64,000 bases of DNA from CAZAPO01 sp044841755 (GTDB taxonomy: Bacteria; Bacteroidota; Bacteroidia; Flavobacteriales; Flavobacteriaceae), in assembly GCA_044841755.1 (NCBI GenBank), contig JAXOFM010000004.1, positions 186,001 through 250,000 on the forward strand, read 5' to 3'. Position numbers and translations under genes: made by a program. This document shows, in pieces, positions 8,237 through 16,747 of this stretch. A model generated the notes under the pieces. It was not told the origin of the DNA. It saw only the letters and a list, made by a program, of their open reading frames with translations, and ran no database searches. Numbering within the stretch: the stretch's first letter is position 1; each line of letters opens with the position of its first letter.

Positions 8237-8647
8237 ATGAAACGTGCTTTAGTTTGTCTTGCCCTAGCACTAACTTTTGTTAGTTACAGTTGTAAGGAAG
8301 AAGAAAAAGGAACTCAAATAGAAGTGATTACTGCTGAGGAAATGCAGCAAATAATTGAAGATAACGGAGTGCAAATGGTAGATGTTAGAACACCTGAAGA
8401 ATATCAAGAAGGGTATATCAATGGTTTCCAAAATATCGATTATTTTTCAGATACTTTTGAAGCTGATCTAGAAGAACTAGATAAAAGTAAACCAGTTATT
8501 GTTTATTGCAGATCGGGAAATAGAAGCAGTAAATGTGCTGCTAAAATGGTAGAGAAAGGATTTGTGAAAATATACGAGCTGGATGGAGGTATTACCCAAT
8601 GGAAGTTTAAAGGTTATGACGTAAAAACAGAAACTCTTTTAAATTAA
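8237..8647 (+). CDS. Rhodanese-like lipoprotein
   Basis: 136 residues: a lipoprotein signal (VSYSC, lipid-bearing Cys19), a short charged linker and one rhodanese domain with active-site CRSGNRSS (Cys91) and MVDVRTPEEYQEGYI. Probably a duplicate of the upstream cytoplasmic rhodanese that acquired an export signal. It ends the redox cluster and is followed by a strong intrinsic terminator. Confidence 0.9.
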   Translation: MKRALVCLALALTFVSYSCKEEEKGTQIEVITAEEMQQIIEDNGVQMVDVRTPEEYQEGYINGFQNIDYFSDTFEADLEELDKSKPVIVYCRSGNRSSKCAAKMVEKGFVKIYELDGGITQWKFKGYDVKTETLLN

Positions 8648-8654
8648 AATATAT

Positions 8655-8680
8655 AAGGCGCTCATTTGAGCGCCTTTTTT
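8655..8680 (+). terminator. Intrinsic terminator after the rhodanese pair
   Basis: A 10-bp perfect stem (8655-8664 and 8667-8676) with a two-base spacer, GC-rich, followed by Ts to 8680. It separates the plus-strand redox cluster from the convergent kinase gene, whose stop codon is at 8682; the A-rich other side may allow it to act in both directions. Confidence 0.85.
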
Positions 8681-8681
8681 A

Positions 8682-9743
8682 TTAAAACTTCTTTGCTATA
8701 ATCTCTTTTATTTGTTTTTGTTTTTCAAGTGCAAGAAAAGCAAACCTAAAGAGACTTTTACACCTATCCAGGTTTTGTTCAGGATATGTTACTTTGTAAT
8801 AGATGTTTCCGTTTAAATAGTCAGTTAGAGCTCTTAATCCATGCATAAAAGGCATTAAAGCACATGATATAGGTAAATAACTAATTTCCTTTGGTGACAA
8901 GTTTATTTTAGATTTTTGAAGTCCATTAATAAAGTTTTCAAAAAGAGAAATATTAAACTTGATTCTTTCTAATTTTTTTTCATCTTCATTACTTTCACTC
9001 ACGACGGTTCGTACTGCATCTCCAAAATCATAATGAAAATAACCAGGCATTATAGTATCAAGATCTATTAAGCATAAACCGTCATCATCTTGGTCGAATA
9101 AGAGATTATTTAGTTTTGTATCGTTATGACAAACTCTCAATGGAAGATCTGCATCATAAAAATCATCAAAAATATTAAGATTTGCTAAACCAAACTCTAT
9201 TTGAGAAAATGCTTTTTCTTTTAAATCTTGTGAGGTGTTTTTTAATGCTTCCTTAAACTCTTGAATTCTAAAAGGGAGGTAATTAAGATCCCTTACTGTT
9301 TCTACATAATCACTGCTAACTTCATTAGATAAAAGTTGGTGAAAAGTTCCAATAACTCTGCCTGCCTCAGATGCTATTTTTGCATTGTTAGTATAATTAT
9401 GAGCGGAGCTGTCATTTACAAAATTCAGTATTCTCCAGCAGTTTTCATTTTCTAATAGGTAGGGAGCCTCTTTTATGGTTGAAAACAGTTCAATTTTTTG
9501 GTAATCTATTGCAATTAACTTGCTTAAAACTTGAGTGATGTTTTTATGTAAACCTTGTATATCTTTAAAAACATTTCTGTTTATGCGTTGGAGTAAATAA
9601 GTAGGAAAACCATTAAGACTAACAAGATAGGTGTCATTTATGTAGCCTTGTGAAATTTGTTTAAACGAATAATTTCCATGCTCAATTTTGAACTTGGAAA
9701 TTATATCATTTAAAACCTTAAAATTCATAGAATTTATCCCCAA
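8682..9743 (-). CDS. APH-family sugar 1-kinase (NahK/AmgK-like)
   Basis: A 353-residue aminoglycoside-phosphotransferase-fold kinase. The N-terminal YINDTYLVS...YLLQRINRNVFKD pattern resembles N-acetylhexosamine 1-kinase (NahK), and the catalytic loop is CHNDTKLNNLLFD (HxDxxxxN), followed by the metal-binding LIDLDT. It overlaps by ten bases with an upstream sugar-phosphate nucleotidyltransferase, the same pairing as AmgK-MurU in cell-wall recycling and NahK with its uridylyltransferase. The likely role is anomeric phosphorylation of an amino sugar (GlcNAc, GalNAc or MurNAc); which one cannot be decided from sequence. Confidence 0.75.
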   Translation of the reverse strand: MGINSMNFKVLNDIISKFKIEHGNYSFKQISQGYINDTYLVSLNGFPTYLLQRINRNVFKDIQGLHKNITQVLSKLIAIDYQKIELFSTIKEAPYLLENENCWRILNFVNDSSAHNYTNNAKIASEAGRVIGTFHQLLSNEVSSDYVETVRDLNYLPFRIQEFKEALKNTSQDLKEKAFSQIEFGLANLNIFDDFYDADLPLRVCHNDTKLNNLLFDQDDDGLCLIDLDTIMPGYFHYDFGDAVRTVVSESNEDEKKLERIKFNISLFENFINGLQKSKINLSPKEISYLPISCALMPFMHGLRALTDYLNGNIYYKVTYPEQNLDRCKSLFRFAFLALEKQKQIKEIIAKKF

Positions 9744-10621
9744 AGTGGAGTAGGATATTGTTTTTCGTCTGTAAGTCTCTGTAAGGTGTTTACAGCTTCA
9801 GTTTTATCTTCATAATAAGTAACTCCAAACCATTCACTTTGTGAATTGATTACATTGATATCAATTAATCCGTTAGCCATCATCTCTTGAGCTACAAATG
9901 GTATGTATATTTCACTTTTTTCAAGGTTCTCTGGAATTTGTAAAAAGTTCTTGAAATAGGTTTCTATATAATCAAAAACAGACTCGTTACATATCCAGAA
10001 ATTCATTGAGACAATAGTGTCTGGGTCAAGTGTTCTTCCAGAAGCTTCATCAATAATAGCACCATCTATATCCTCTATTTTTGTATGCTCTTCAATAGAA
10101 ACTAAATGATCACCTTCAACGCTACAAATACCTCTAGAAACCGAACCATGTTCAGATAACGTATCTTTAAGGTTATAGCCAACTATTGCATAGGTATTCT
10201 TTGTATTGTTGTTCTTAACAAAATTTGCTGCTCCTTCAAAAGCTTGTTTTCCATAGTAATCATCTGCATTTATGATTACAAAATCTGTATTAATAACGTG
10301 TCTTGCTGACCAAACAGCATGTGCTGTTCCCCAAGGTTTAGCTCTGTTTGAAGTGTCAATATCTATTCCTTTAGGAAGGTCGTTAATATCTTGTACTACA
10401 ACGTCAAGCTTAATATTATTAGGAACTCTAGGAGTTAAATATTCTTCTAAGTAAGATTTGTTTTCAGCTTTAGTAATTAAAACTACATGATCAAATCCAC
10501 AATCAATAGCATCGTAAATACTAAACTCTAATAGAAATTCTTCTGCTGGACCAAGATCATCAAATTGTTTTAGTTTTCCATAGCGACTACCACTACCAGC
10601 AGCCATAAGTAAAAGGGTCAT
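9734..10621 (-). CDS. Sugar-1-phosphate nucleotidyltransferase
   Basis: 295 residues with the nucleotidyltransferase signature at the very N-terminus (LLLMAAGSGSRYGKLKQ), a metal-binding NADDYYG and a substrate loop SRGICSVEGD. It would activate a sugar 1-phosphate to an NDP-sugar. The overlapping downstream kinase gene supplies the plausible substrate, so the two make a two-step salvage route from free sugar to NDP-sugar. The protein lacks the C-terminal beta-helix found in GlmU and is longer than a minimal MurU. Confidence 0.8.
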   Translation of the reverse strand: MTLLLMAAGSGSRYGKLKQFDDLGPAEEFLLEFSIYDAIDCGFDHVVLITKAENKSYLEEYLTPRVPNNIKLDVVVQDINDLPKGIDIDTSNRAKPWGTAHAVWSARHVINTDFVIINADDYYGKQAFEGAANFVKNNNTKNTYAIVGYNLKDTLSEHGSVSRGICSVEGDHLVSIEEHTKIEDIDGAIIDEASGRTLDPDTIVSMNFWICNESVFDYIETYFKNFLQIPENLEKSEIYIPFVAQEMMANGLIDINVINSQSEWFGVTYYEDKTEAVNTLQRLTDEKQYPTPLWG

Positions 10622-10677
10622 ATACTTAAATTTTGAGGTGTAAAAATAACGGTTTGAAGTAAAAGAAGAACAATTTT

Positions 10678-11406
10678 TTAAACTGATTTATAAACCTCTT
10701 CAAACGGCACTCTAAATCTAGGACCATAAATGCCTTTATCATCTCTAATACCACAACCTATTATCATATTAATTTCAGCACTCCAAGGTATACCAAGTAT
10801 TTTTTTAACACGTAAAGTATCACTGCCTTCCATAGGGCAAGTGTCATATCCTATTGCCGCCATACTCATCATAAAGTTTTGCGCTGCTAATCCAGCACTT
10901 TTATGAGCTACAATACGCATATCACTTAATCTAGCCTGTCTATAAATAGGTCTAAACAATCCTATTATTTGAAAGGAACAATATTTAAGAAGTCCGAATA
11001 TGCCTAAAAAATCAAAGTAAGTTATTGGCATTAACTTTTGATAATAATTCAATGCCATTTTTTTTCTTTTGACTAATCGCTCTTCAAGATCAGGCTTATC
11101 AAAGACATTATTTAAGAAGTCAATATTAGATTTGCATCGTTTTCTCCAAAGGTCTTTTCTTGCCACTATTACAACTAATTCTTGAGCTGTTCGTGCTGCA
11201 TTTTGATTAAAGCAAGCCTCTGTTAGTGATCTTAATTTGTCTTTATTACTTACATGATAGAACTCCCAAAGTTGTAAATTACTACTAGTAGGAGCTAGCG
11301 TTGCATTTTTAATACATTGTTTTACTTTTTCGCTATCTATAGGTTCGTCTTTATAAACTCTGCAAGAGCGACGATAAGCAATGGCTTCGGAAACTGTTTT
11401 TTCCAT
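10678..11406 (-). CDS. Nitroreductase family protein
   Basis: 242 residues with the FMN-binding N-terminus AIAYRRSCRVYKDEPID and LAPTSSNLQLWEFYHV, and the C-terminal GYDTCPMEG and IIGCGIRD blocks of the nitroreductase family. It is a flavin oxidoreductase acting on nitro, quinone or similar substrates; the natural substrate is unknown. It stands alone on the minus strand. Of the palindrome-like sequences upstream, none shows the spacing seen at the regulon sites described from 11571 onward, so membership is not supported. Confidence 0.85.
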   Translation of the reverse strand: MEKTVSEAIAYRRSCRVYKDEPIDSEKVKQCIKNATLAPTSSNLQLWEFYHVSNKDKLRSLTEACFNQNAARTAQELVVIVARKDLWRKRCKSNIDFLNNVFDKPDLEERLVKRKKMALNYYQKLMPITYFDFLGIFGLLKYCSFQIIGLFRPIYRQARLSDMRIVAHKSAGLAAQNFMMSMAAIGYDTCPMEGSDTLRVKKILGIPWSAEINMIIGCGIRDDKGIYGPRFRVPFEEVYKSV

Positions 11407-11570
11407 AGAGGTTTATAATTTTCATAAATATATGTCATTTATTATATCTAAGGTTTTTAGACAATGCTAAATGATTGTTTATCAATTTTAGTTTATTTTC
11501 TTACATTTTTAAATTGCTTATATAAGAAGTTGGTGTTTGTTTTAAAACAGATAGGTTTAATTTTTTAAAA

Positions 11571-11613
11571 TGATATAAATCATTGTATTCTAATTTTTTA
11601 CATGATAAATTGT
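11571..11613 (+). promoter_or_regulatory. Fnr-like site and promoter of the WG-repeat gene
   Basis: TGATATAAATCA (11571-11582, outer TGAT/ATCA perfect) is followed at the fixed spacing of 29.5 bp (centre to first base) by TAAATTGT (11606-11613), which keeps the TA and TT of TAnnTTTG but not its last two bases. The expected RNA start is about 25 bases before the ATG at 11643. Confidence 0.5.
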
Positions 11614-11642
11614 TAACTATAGTAATTTTAAAAAATGGAATC

Positions 11643-12257
11643 ATGAAGACTAAATTAGTTAATTTCCTAGTTATTGTTTTGATACCAATAATTGGGTTGT
11701 CTCAGACCGAAGAATCATTTGAATTTATTTCTCCTTTCAGTGATGAAGTTGCAGCGGTAAAGAAGGGAACGCAATGGGCATTTATTGATAAGGATGGAGC
11801 AATTGTTGTTGATTTTAGAGATGATCTTGTAATTTCTGAAAGCAATGATCTATCATATCCAGTTTTTATTAATGATAGGTGCTTGATTCAAATAAAAAAA
11901 GATGGAATAAAATATTTTGGTTACATTGATAAAAGCGGTAAAACTATTGTTGAACCTAAATTCTTGAATGCCCAAAATTTTAAGAACAATAAAGCGATAG
12001 TATTAGAGCTTGTAAAGAAAAATGTAGGTAAGAATAATCTTTTAGATAAAAATATTGTGTACTATAAGTATTTTGAGGTTGTCATTGATACAGAGGGCAA
12101 AGTTTTATGCTATCTAAATGAAAAGGGAACCAATGTTGTTCTAGATAAGGAGTTTTTGCGAAATCCTCCAGTTTTCAGTTCAAAAATAATGTCTGATAAT
12201 CTTGTAGCACTTCTTAACGAGAACAAGGAATGGGTGGTTAGAAGAATTATTGAATAG
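11643..12257 (+). CDS. Exported WG-repeat protein
   Basis: Start chosen at 11643 because a signal peptide begins there (MKTKLVNFLVIVLIPIIGLSQ) and the predicted promoter lies inside the longer frame that would open at 11583. The 204-residue product has at least two WG-type repeats (WAFIDKDGAIVVDFR, and FGYIDKSGKTIVEPKF with NAQNFKNNKAIV). WG repeats form small extracytoplasmic beta structures of unknown function. It sits at the left border of the stress island with its own Fnr-like site. The function is not known. Confidence 0.75.
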   Translation: MKTKLVNFLVIVLIPIIGLSQTEESFEFISPFSDEVAAVKKGTQWAFIDKDGAIVVDFRDDLVISESNDLSYPVFINDRCLIQIKKDGIKYFGYIDKSGKTIVEPKFLNAQNFKNNKAIVLELVKKNVGKNNLLDKNIVYYKYFEVVIDTEGKVLCYLNEKGTNVVLDKEFLRNPPVFSSKIMSDNLVALLNENKEWVVRRIIE

Positions 12258-12280
12258 ATATTTTAAAAAATATTCTTTTT

Positions 12281-13036
12281 TCAATTCTTCTTCTTTTTTT
12301 CTTGGCGTTCAAGTTTTTTAAAATAGCCTCTTGTTAAGAAATTATGTTTTAAAGCTTCCATGTTTTGATTGAACTTCTCTGTTCCTTCATTGATGCTTTT
12401 TAGTGTAGATTTTAAACTATTTACTAATGAAGTATCTGTAGTTATGTAATTAAAACCTCCTTCACTAGAGTTAAGTTTATTCACAGTTTTATTGATGCTC
12501 TTTGTTACATTTTCTATCCCTTTACTTGAAGTTTCAAGATGCGTAATAATATCTCTTAGTTTATAACCAGAGATGGTGTCATTTATTAACATGCCTAAAA
12601 CAGTTTCATAATTAGTTTTAAGTGAAGTAATAATTTGATTTAACTCTGCAATAGTATTTGTTGCATTCCTGCTAGCCATTTTCAAATTAGTGATTGATTG
12701 TTTCAAATCTTGGGCCATTATTGAATCGTTTAATAACATGGCCACAGTGCCATCACCTTTTACCATTGCAGTTGTAATTTTTAACAAATCAGAGGTTAGA
12801 ATAGCAGCGTTTTCAAAGCTTACACTTAAAGTGCTTAAAATATCATCAGGTCCTAGTTTACTAAAAGATTTAATTATGTCACCATTGTTAATAACCTCTG
12901 CATTCCCGTGTCCAGGAACAATGTTTAAGATCATGTTGCCAACCAAACCGTCAGAACCTATAGTAGCTATAGCATCTTTTTTGGTTATTTCAAGATGTTA
13001 CTTTTATAACTCTACTTCTATTTTCTGAATTTTTGA
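12281..13036 (-). pseudogene. Frameshifted, 5'-truncated second mlaD
   Basis: The frame 12281-12946 matches the C-terminal two thirds of the intact MlaD at 21146-22135 almost residue for residue (GLVGNM, DDILSTLSVS, NHNFLTRGYFKKLERQEKK-type tail). Homology continues upstream (KKDAIATIGSDG, then IIKNSENRSRVIKVT) but needs a one-base shift near 12995, and an in-frame TAA lies at 12998-13000. The N-terminal membrane helix and the start of the MCE domain are absent; homology begins exactly at the stop codon of the upstream RNase gene. This is best read as a rearranged, decayed paralogue. A short product from the TTG at 12946 cannot be excluded, but it would lack a membrane anchor. Confidence 0.8.
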
Positions 13037-14410
13037 TTATACCTGTACTATCACACTATCAAAGAGTTTAGGGATGAAAGCGTTCCAATTATACTCTTCT
13101 TTTATTTTTTCTTTAAACACCTCCAGAGCAGTTGTTTCTCCATGAACTAGAAAAATATTTTCTGGAATGTTTTTTATTTGATTCATCCAGTTTAGTAGAT
13201 CTTTTTGATCTGCATGAGCAGATAAACTTTCAATACTTATAATAGTTCCATTTACGGGATAGTATTTTCCAAAGAAACGTATTTCATGTGCACCATCTTG
13301 AAGTTGTCTACCTCTGGTGCCTTCCGCCTGATATCCAGCTAATAAAACAAAGGTGTTTGGTAGATCTATGAGTTGCTGCAAATATGTTAACACACGTCCT
13401 CCTGTTACCATACCACTACCAGCAATTATTATTTTAGATCTCGGATCATCAATAGTTTCCCAGGTTTCCCCGTAAGACTGAATGATATTTACATGTCTAC
13501 ACATGGAATTGTATTCAGCATTGGTCAATTTATGCCATTTTGGAAACTGCTTAAAAACTTCAATCACATTGTTGCCCATAGGGCTGTCGATAAAAATCGG
13601 AATATTGGGGATCTTATTTTTTTTGTAAAGGCTCCATAATATGAACATCAATACCTGTAAGCGTTCTACTGCAAAACTTGGAATAATAATATTTCCTTTG
13701 TTGTAGATAGCTTCTTTAACAAGGTTGATTAATAGGTTTTCAATATCTTCTTTCGGGTGGTTTTTGTTACCATAAGTACTCTCTATGAACAAAAAATCTG
13801 CCCACTCGGGTTTCTTTGGAGCCTCTAATAAGTAATCGTTTTGTCTACCAATATCACCCGAAAAAACAAATCGTTTACCATTAATTTCTAGCTCTATAAA
13901 CGTAGATCCTATGATATGGCCGTTATACTGAAAACGGCAGTTAATATTTTCTGACAGTTCCCACCATTTACCTTCCTCTTTGGAGGAAAAATGGTCAATA
14001 CTCTTTTCAGCTTCTTCTATAGTAAAAAATGGTAGGGCAGGACTATGCTTTGTGTATTTTTCTCTATTGGCTTTTTCTGCTTCTTCTTCATGGATTTTTG
14101 CGCTATCTCTAAGAATTATTTCAGCAATAATCAAGGTTGGTTTTGTTCCAATAATTTTTCCTTTAAATCCTTGTTGTAATAATCTGGGAATATATCCAAC
14201 ATGATCTAAATGGCCATGAGTAAGTAGCACAAGATCTATGGCAGCAACATCTATGGGCAGATTTTCCCAGTTAAGCTCCCGTAGTTCTTTTAACCCTTGA
14301 AACATACCGCAATCTACAAGGATACTCTTTTCAGTTGTTTCAATCAGGAATTTAGATCCTGTAACAACACCCGATGCACCGAGAAAACTTATTTTAACAT
14401 GTTTCTTCAT
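13037..14410 (-). CDS. MBL-fold beta-CASP RNase
   Basis: 457 residues. The N-terminal metallo-beta-lactamase core has LTHGHLDHVGYIPRL (HxHxDH) and FSGDIGRQ; the beta-CASP part has FIESTYGN, IIPSFAVER, IIAGSGMVTGGR and a C-terminal SAHADQKDLLNW and FLVHGE. This is the CPSF/YSH1-like group of bacterial RNA-processing exonucleases or endonucleases. It is probably in one operon with the ATP-cone nuclease (4-bp gap), a 134-residue protein and a UspA gene, all downstream of a Fnr-like site. In that setting it may take part in RNA turnover under stress (inference). Confidence 0.88.
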   Translation of the reverse strand: MKKHVKISFLGASGVVTGSKFLIETTEKSILVDCGMFQGLKELRELNWENLPIDVAAIDLVLLTHGHLDHVGYIPRLLQQGFKGKIIGTKPTLIIAEIILRDSAKIHEEEAEKANREKYTKHSPALPFFTIEEAEKSIDHFSSKEEGKWWELSENINCRFQYNGHIIGSTFIELEINGKRFVFSGDIGRQNDYLLEAPKKPEWADFLFIESTYGNKNHPKEDIENLLINLVKEAIYNKGNIIIPSFAVERLQVLMFILWSLYKKNKIPNIPIFIDSPMGNNVIEVFKQFPKWHKLTNAEYNSMCRHVNIIQSYGETWETIDDPRSKIIIAGSGMVTGGRVLTYLQQLIDLPNTFVLLAGYQAEGTRGRQLQDGAHEIRFFGKYYPVNGTIISIESLSAHADQKDLLNWMNQIKNIPENIFLVHGETTALEVFKEKIKEEYNWNAFIPKLFDSVIVQV

Positions 14411-14414
14411 TATG

Positions 14415-15260
14415 TTAAGCTAAGGAGCACAACTGCTGGATTTCAATTAGGATCTTTTCTTTTCTTTTGTCTGAAATACCCAAATGGTCTAAATAAAAAT
14501 TATCACCTAGTAGTTGCCTGCACAATACAATATCTCTGCTTAAGAGAAACTGTTTCTCCCTGGCGGTAAGCAATGTTGATACTGTAATAGGATATAAGCC
14601 CAATCTGTCTATTTTATCTTTTAAACCGTCATTCTTCGGATAATCCCAGCTTAATAGATGCAGACCTACACACTTACCATATTCTAAGGCATCTTTAGTA
14701 AACCTGGTATTTGTAGCAACCCAACCCTTTGTTAAGGTCGTTCCATTTAATTTATTAGCATTCCAGTGCTGTTTCACATCTTCATAACGTGAATGAATAT
14801 AAAGAGGAATTTTTACATTACATTTTAGACCCTGCTCACCGTGAAATTTACATTCTACAATGGCCGTTTCTTTCCTTTTGTGGGCAACTACATCTATTTC
14901 ATGGGCAACACATTGACCCTTCAAAATTTTCCCAACCTCTACTTTATAACCTGAGTATTTTAAAATAGCACTAATAAACCTCTCGAAAGGGAATCCAGTA
15001 GGACCTAGTTCATAAATAGCTTTTTTTAGTTTGTATTTAGAGGCGAAATAACTCTCCTCGTCTTTTAATAATGAAAATGCCCGATTATAAATTTCGTTTG
15101 TTGAAATTTCAGGATATAGTTCGTCATAAACTATATCTATTATTTCATCAACTGTTTTTTTACTTGCACCTGTCCTATTCAAGGAATTACGAAGTTTATC
15201 AAAGGAAAACTTTACTTTCTTTCCGGATGATTTTATGATTTCGAATTCTTTGAGATTCAT
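14415..15260 (-). CDS. ATP-cone plus PD-(D/E)XK nuclease-like protein
   Basis: 281 residues. Residues 5-90 resemble the ATP-cone nucleotide-sensing domain of NrdR and ribonucleotide reductases (IIKSSGKKVKFSFDKLRNSL, then FSLLKDEESYFASKYKLKKAI). Residues 90-240 look like a restriction-endonuclease fold: D123 in HEIDVVA, E136 and K138 in AIVECKFH give the D-x12-E-x-K pattern. A C-terminal helical region (LDHLGISDKRKEKIL) may be a helix-hairpin-helix. The combination suggests a nuclease gated by ATP/dATP levels. No methyltransferase is nearby, so it is not a classical restriction system. It is tightly linked to a beta-CASP RNase. Confidence 0.75.
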   Translation of the reverse strand: MNLKEFEIIKSSGKKVKFSFDKLRNSLNRTGASKKTVDEIIDIVYDELYPEISTNEIYNRAFSLLKDEESYFASKYKLKKAIYELGPTGFPFERFISAILKYSGYKVEVGKILKGQCVAHEIDVVAHKRKETAIVECKFHGEQGLKCNVKIPLYIHSRYEDVKQHWNANKLNGTTLTKGWVATNTRFTKDALEYGKCVGLHLLSWDYPKNDGLKDKIDRLGLYPITVSTLLTAREKQFLLSRDIVLCRQLLGDNFYLDHLGISDKRKEKILIEIQQLCSLA

Positions 15261-15331
15261 TTTAAAAGTTTTTTATATTTCACTCATTACCAAGGTCTGT
15301 AATAGTTTAACTAAACTTATTGTACAGCTTT

Positions 15332-15736
15332 TTAAGACGAATAATAATCTCTAACCAATGCCTTAACCTGATTGTCGGTCATACTATCCGCTTTCAGTAT
15401 GTCTTTTATTTTATCACCTATGGATTTATATTTTGAGTGTAATTCTGTACCTAGTTTTTTATTAGTGTCTGCTGGCCCAAAAATTACTAAAGCATCAATA
15501 TTTTTTATTTGGTCTGCAATATTTTTGAAGTACATCGTTAATTGATGTTTTTCTCGTTCTAAGTACTTGCTGTCTTGTACCACATCTTGTGGACCTCCTT
15601 TTAGTTTGGTTCCAGAACCACCTCCAATACGAAAATGTTCAATATTAGAAGGGATCTTTGTTAAACTTTCTTTTCCGTTTTCTATGGTTACGATAAGAGC
15701 CTTGTTTTTATCTAACCAGATTCCTGTTTTTTTCAT
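15332..15736 (-). CDS. Conserved hypothetical protein linked to UspA
   Basis: 134 residues, no signal peptide or membrane segment. It opens MKKTGIWLDKNKALIV, has a Gly-rich stretch FRIGGGSGTKL, an alpha-helical middle and LVIFGPADTNKKLG. The alternation (short beta strands, ALVIFGPA, then helices) recalls the RNase H-like domain of eRF1/baeRF-type proteins, but that is a weak impression. It lies 11 bp downstream of a UspA gene and upstream of the ATP-cone nuclease, so it is probably co-expressed with both under the Fnr-like site at 16657. The function is not known. Confidence 0.65.
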   Translation of the reverse strand: MKKTGIWLDKNKALIVTIENGKESLTKIPSNIEHFRIGGGSGTKLKGGPQDVVQDSKYLEREKHQLTMYFKNIADQIKNIDALVIFGPADTNKKLGTELHSKYKSIGDKIKDILKADSMTDNQVKALVRDYYSS

Positions 15737-15747
15737 TTTGTTTAGAA

Positions 15748-16605
15748 TTAGTTTCTTAGATCATGCAATACTAATATTGGTACTTTAGAATGGAAGGATA
15801 TTCCTTTAACCATGGGCTTTGTTAATATACTTCCAAAGAATGCATGCTTCTTATTAATAAAAGTGACCATGTCACTGTTTCTGCTTTCAACAAACATATT
15901 TAGAGCAGGTTCAACATCGAAATGAGATAGAAAATGAAAAGTAATAGGCACTTCCTCTAATATCTCAATAAGTAATTTCTTATTCTCCTTTTGAATTTTT
16001 GAAAGCTCTTTATCTTGCGAAATATGCAATATCGCTATTGTTGCGTTACATTTTTTAGCAATGTCAATTAAATATCTTAGTTCGCGTTTTTTATAATGTG
16101 TCTTAAAGCTTGTGGGAAATACAATTTCTTTTGGTATTTTTTTTATAGCTTTTAAAGGTACCACAATAACAGGGCAGTTGCGCACTTTCTCCATTACTTG
16201 AACTGCAATACTTCCAAAAATGGTTCCTTTATTGTTTGTCTCACCCTTGGTTCCCATTACAACTATGTCAATATCTTTCTTCTCTATCAACTCCTTTATT
16301 GCTTTAACTGGATTATTGAAAACCGAGACCATTTTGAACTGGTGTAAAAAGTCGCTACTCTTGCTGAGAATGAGTTTATCCAAGACTTTTGACAGTTCTT
16401 TTTTTGACTTTTTTTCAGCTTGGTATAGTAACTCATTACCAGATGCTGCATTCAATAAAATATCAATGACAGTTGCCTTGGATGAAAAAGCGTTCATCAA
16501 ATAGAAATCACAAGGTTCATTCGCAAATAATTCAAGAGCGTAATTAATTGCATTACGAGAATTATCTGAAAAATCTGTCGGTAATAGAACTTTATATTTC
16601 ATCAT
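15748..16605 (-). CDS. Universal stress protein, tandem UspA domains (1)
   Basis: 285 residues made of two UspA domains. The first is canonical (LLPTDFSDNSRNAINYALELF; nucleotide-binding IVVMGTKGETNNKGTIFGSIA...CPVIVVP, i.e. G-2x-G-9x-G-S/N). The second half is divergent and lacks an obvious ATP loop. Such proteins bind ATP and protect cells in stationary phase, hypoxia or oxidative stress. It is the first gene of a probable four-gene operon with a 134-residue protein, the ATP-cone nuclease and the RNase. Its promoter has the best match of the predicted Fnr-like regulon. Confidence 0.9.
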   Translation of the reverse strand: MMKYKVLLPTDFSDNSRNAINYALELFANEPCDFYLMNAFSSKATVIDILLNAASGNELLYQAEKKSKKELSKVLDKLILSKSSDFLHQFKMVSVFNNPVKAIKELIEKKDIDIVVMGTKGETNNKGTIFGSIAVQVMEKVRNCPVIVVPLKAIKKIPKEIVFPTSFKTHYKKRELRYLIDIAKKCNATIAILHISQDKELSKIQKENKKLLIEILEEVPITFHFLSHFDVEPALNMFVESRNSDMVTFINKKHAFFGSILTKPMVKGISFHSKVPILVLHDLRN

Positions 16606-16625
16606 TTATGATATATGAACCTTTT

Positions 16626-16668
16626 CAAATTTACATTGACATTGAAAGAATGCCAATGATATATATCA
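16626..16668 (-). promoter_or_regulatory. Fnr-like site and promoter of UspA-1
   Basis: The perfect palindrome TGATATATATCA (16657-16668) is followed on the minus strand, 29.5 bp from its centre, by TAAATTTG (16633-16626), an exact TAnnTTTG element. RNA would start about 16 bases before the ATG at 16605 and the palindrome would be centred near -41.5, the position of class II Crp/Fnr activators. Confidence 0.7.
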
Positions 16669-16747
16669 GTTTTGCTATTAAATAGATAACCTAGAATTAG
16701 GTTTAATTAATAGCTATCAAATAGTTTATAGATTATTATCTGCTATG

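Noticed and set aside
11426..11437. Palindrome-like AAATATATGTCA before the nitroreductase
   Set aside because: Only one good half-site, and the -7 element at the common 29.5-bp distance would lie inside the gene.
11472..11484. TGAT-N5-ATCA between nitroreductase and WG-repeat gene
   Set aside because: Spacer is five, not four bases, and no TAnnTTTG-like element lies at the expected distance in either direction.
12281..12946. Functional short MCE protein from a TTG start
   Set aside because: It would lack the membrane helix and first half of the MCE domain; upstream homology continues in another frame, so a pseudogene is the better reading.
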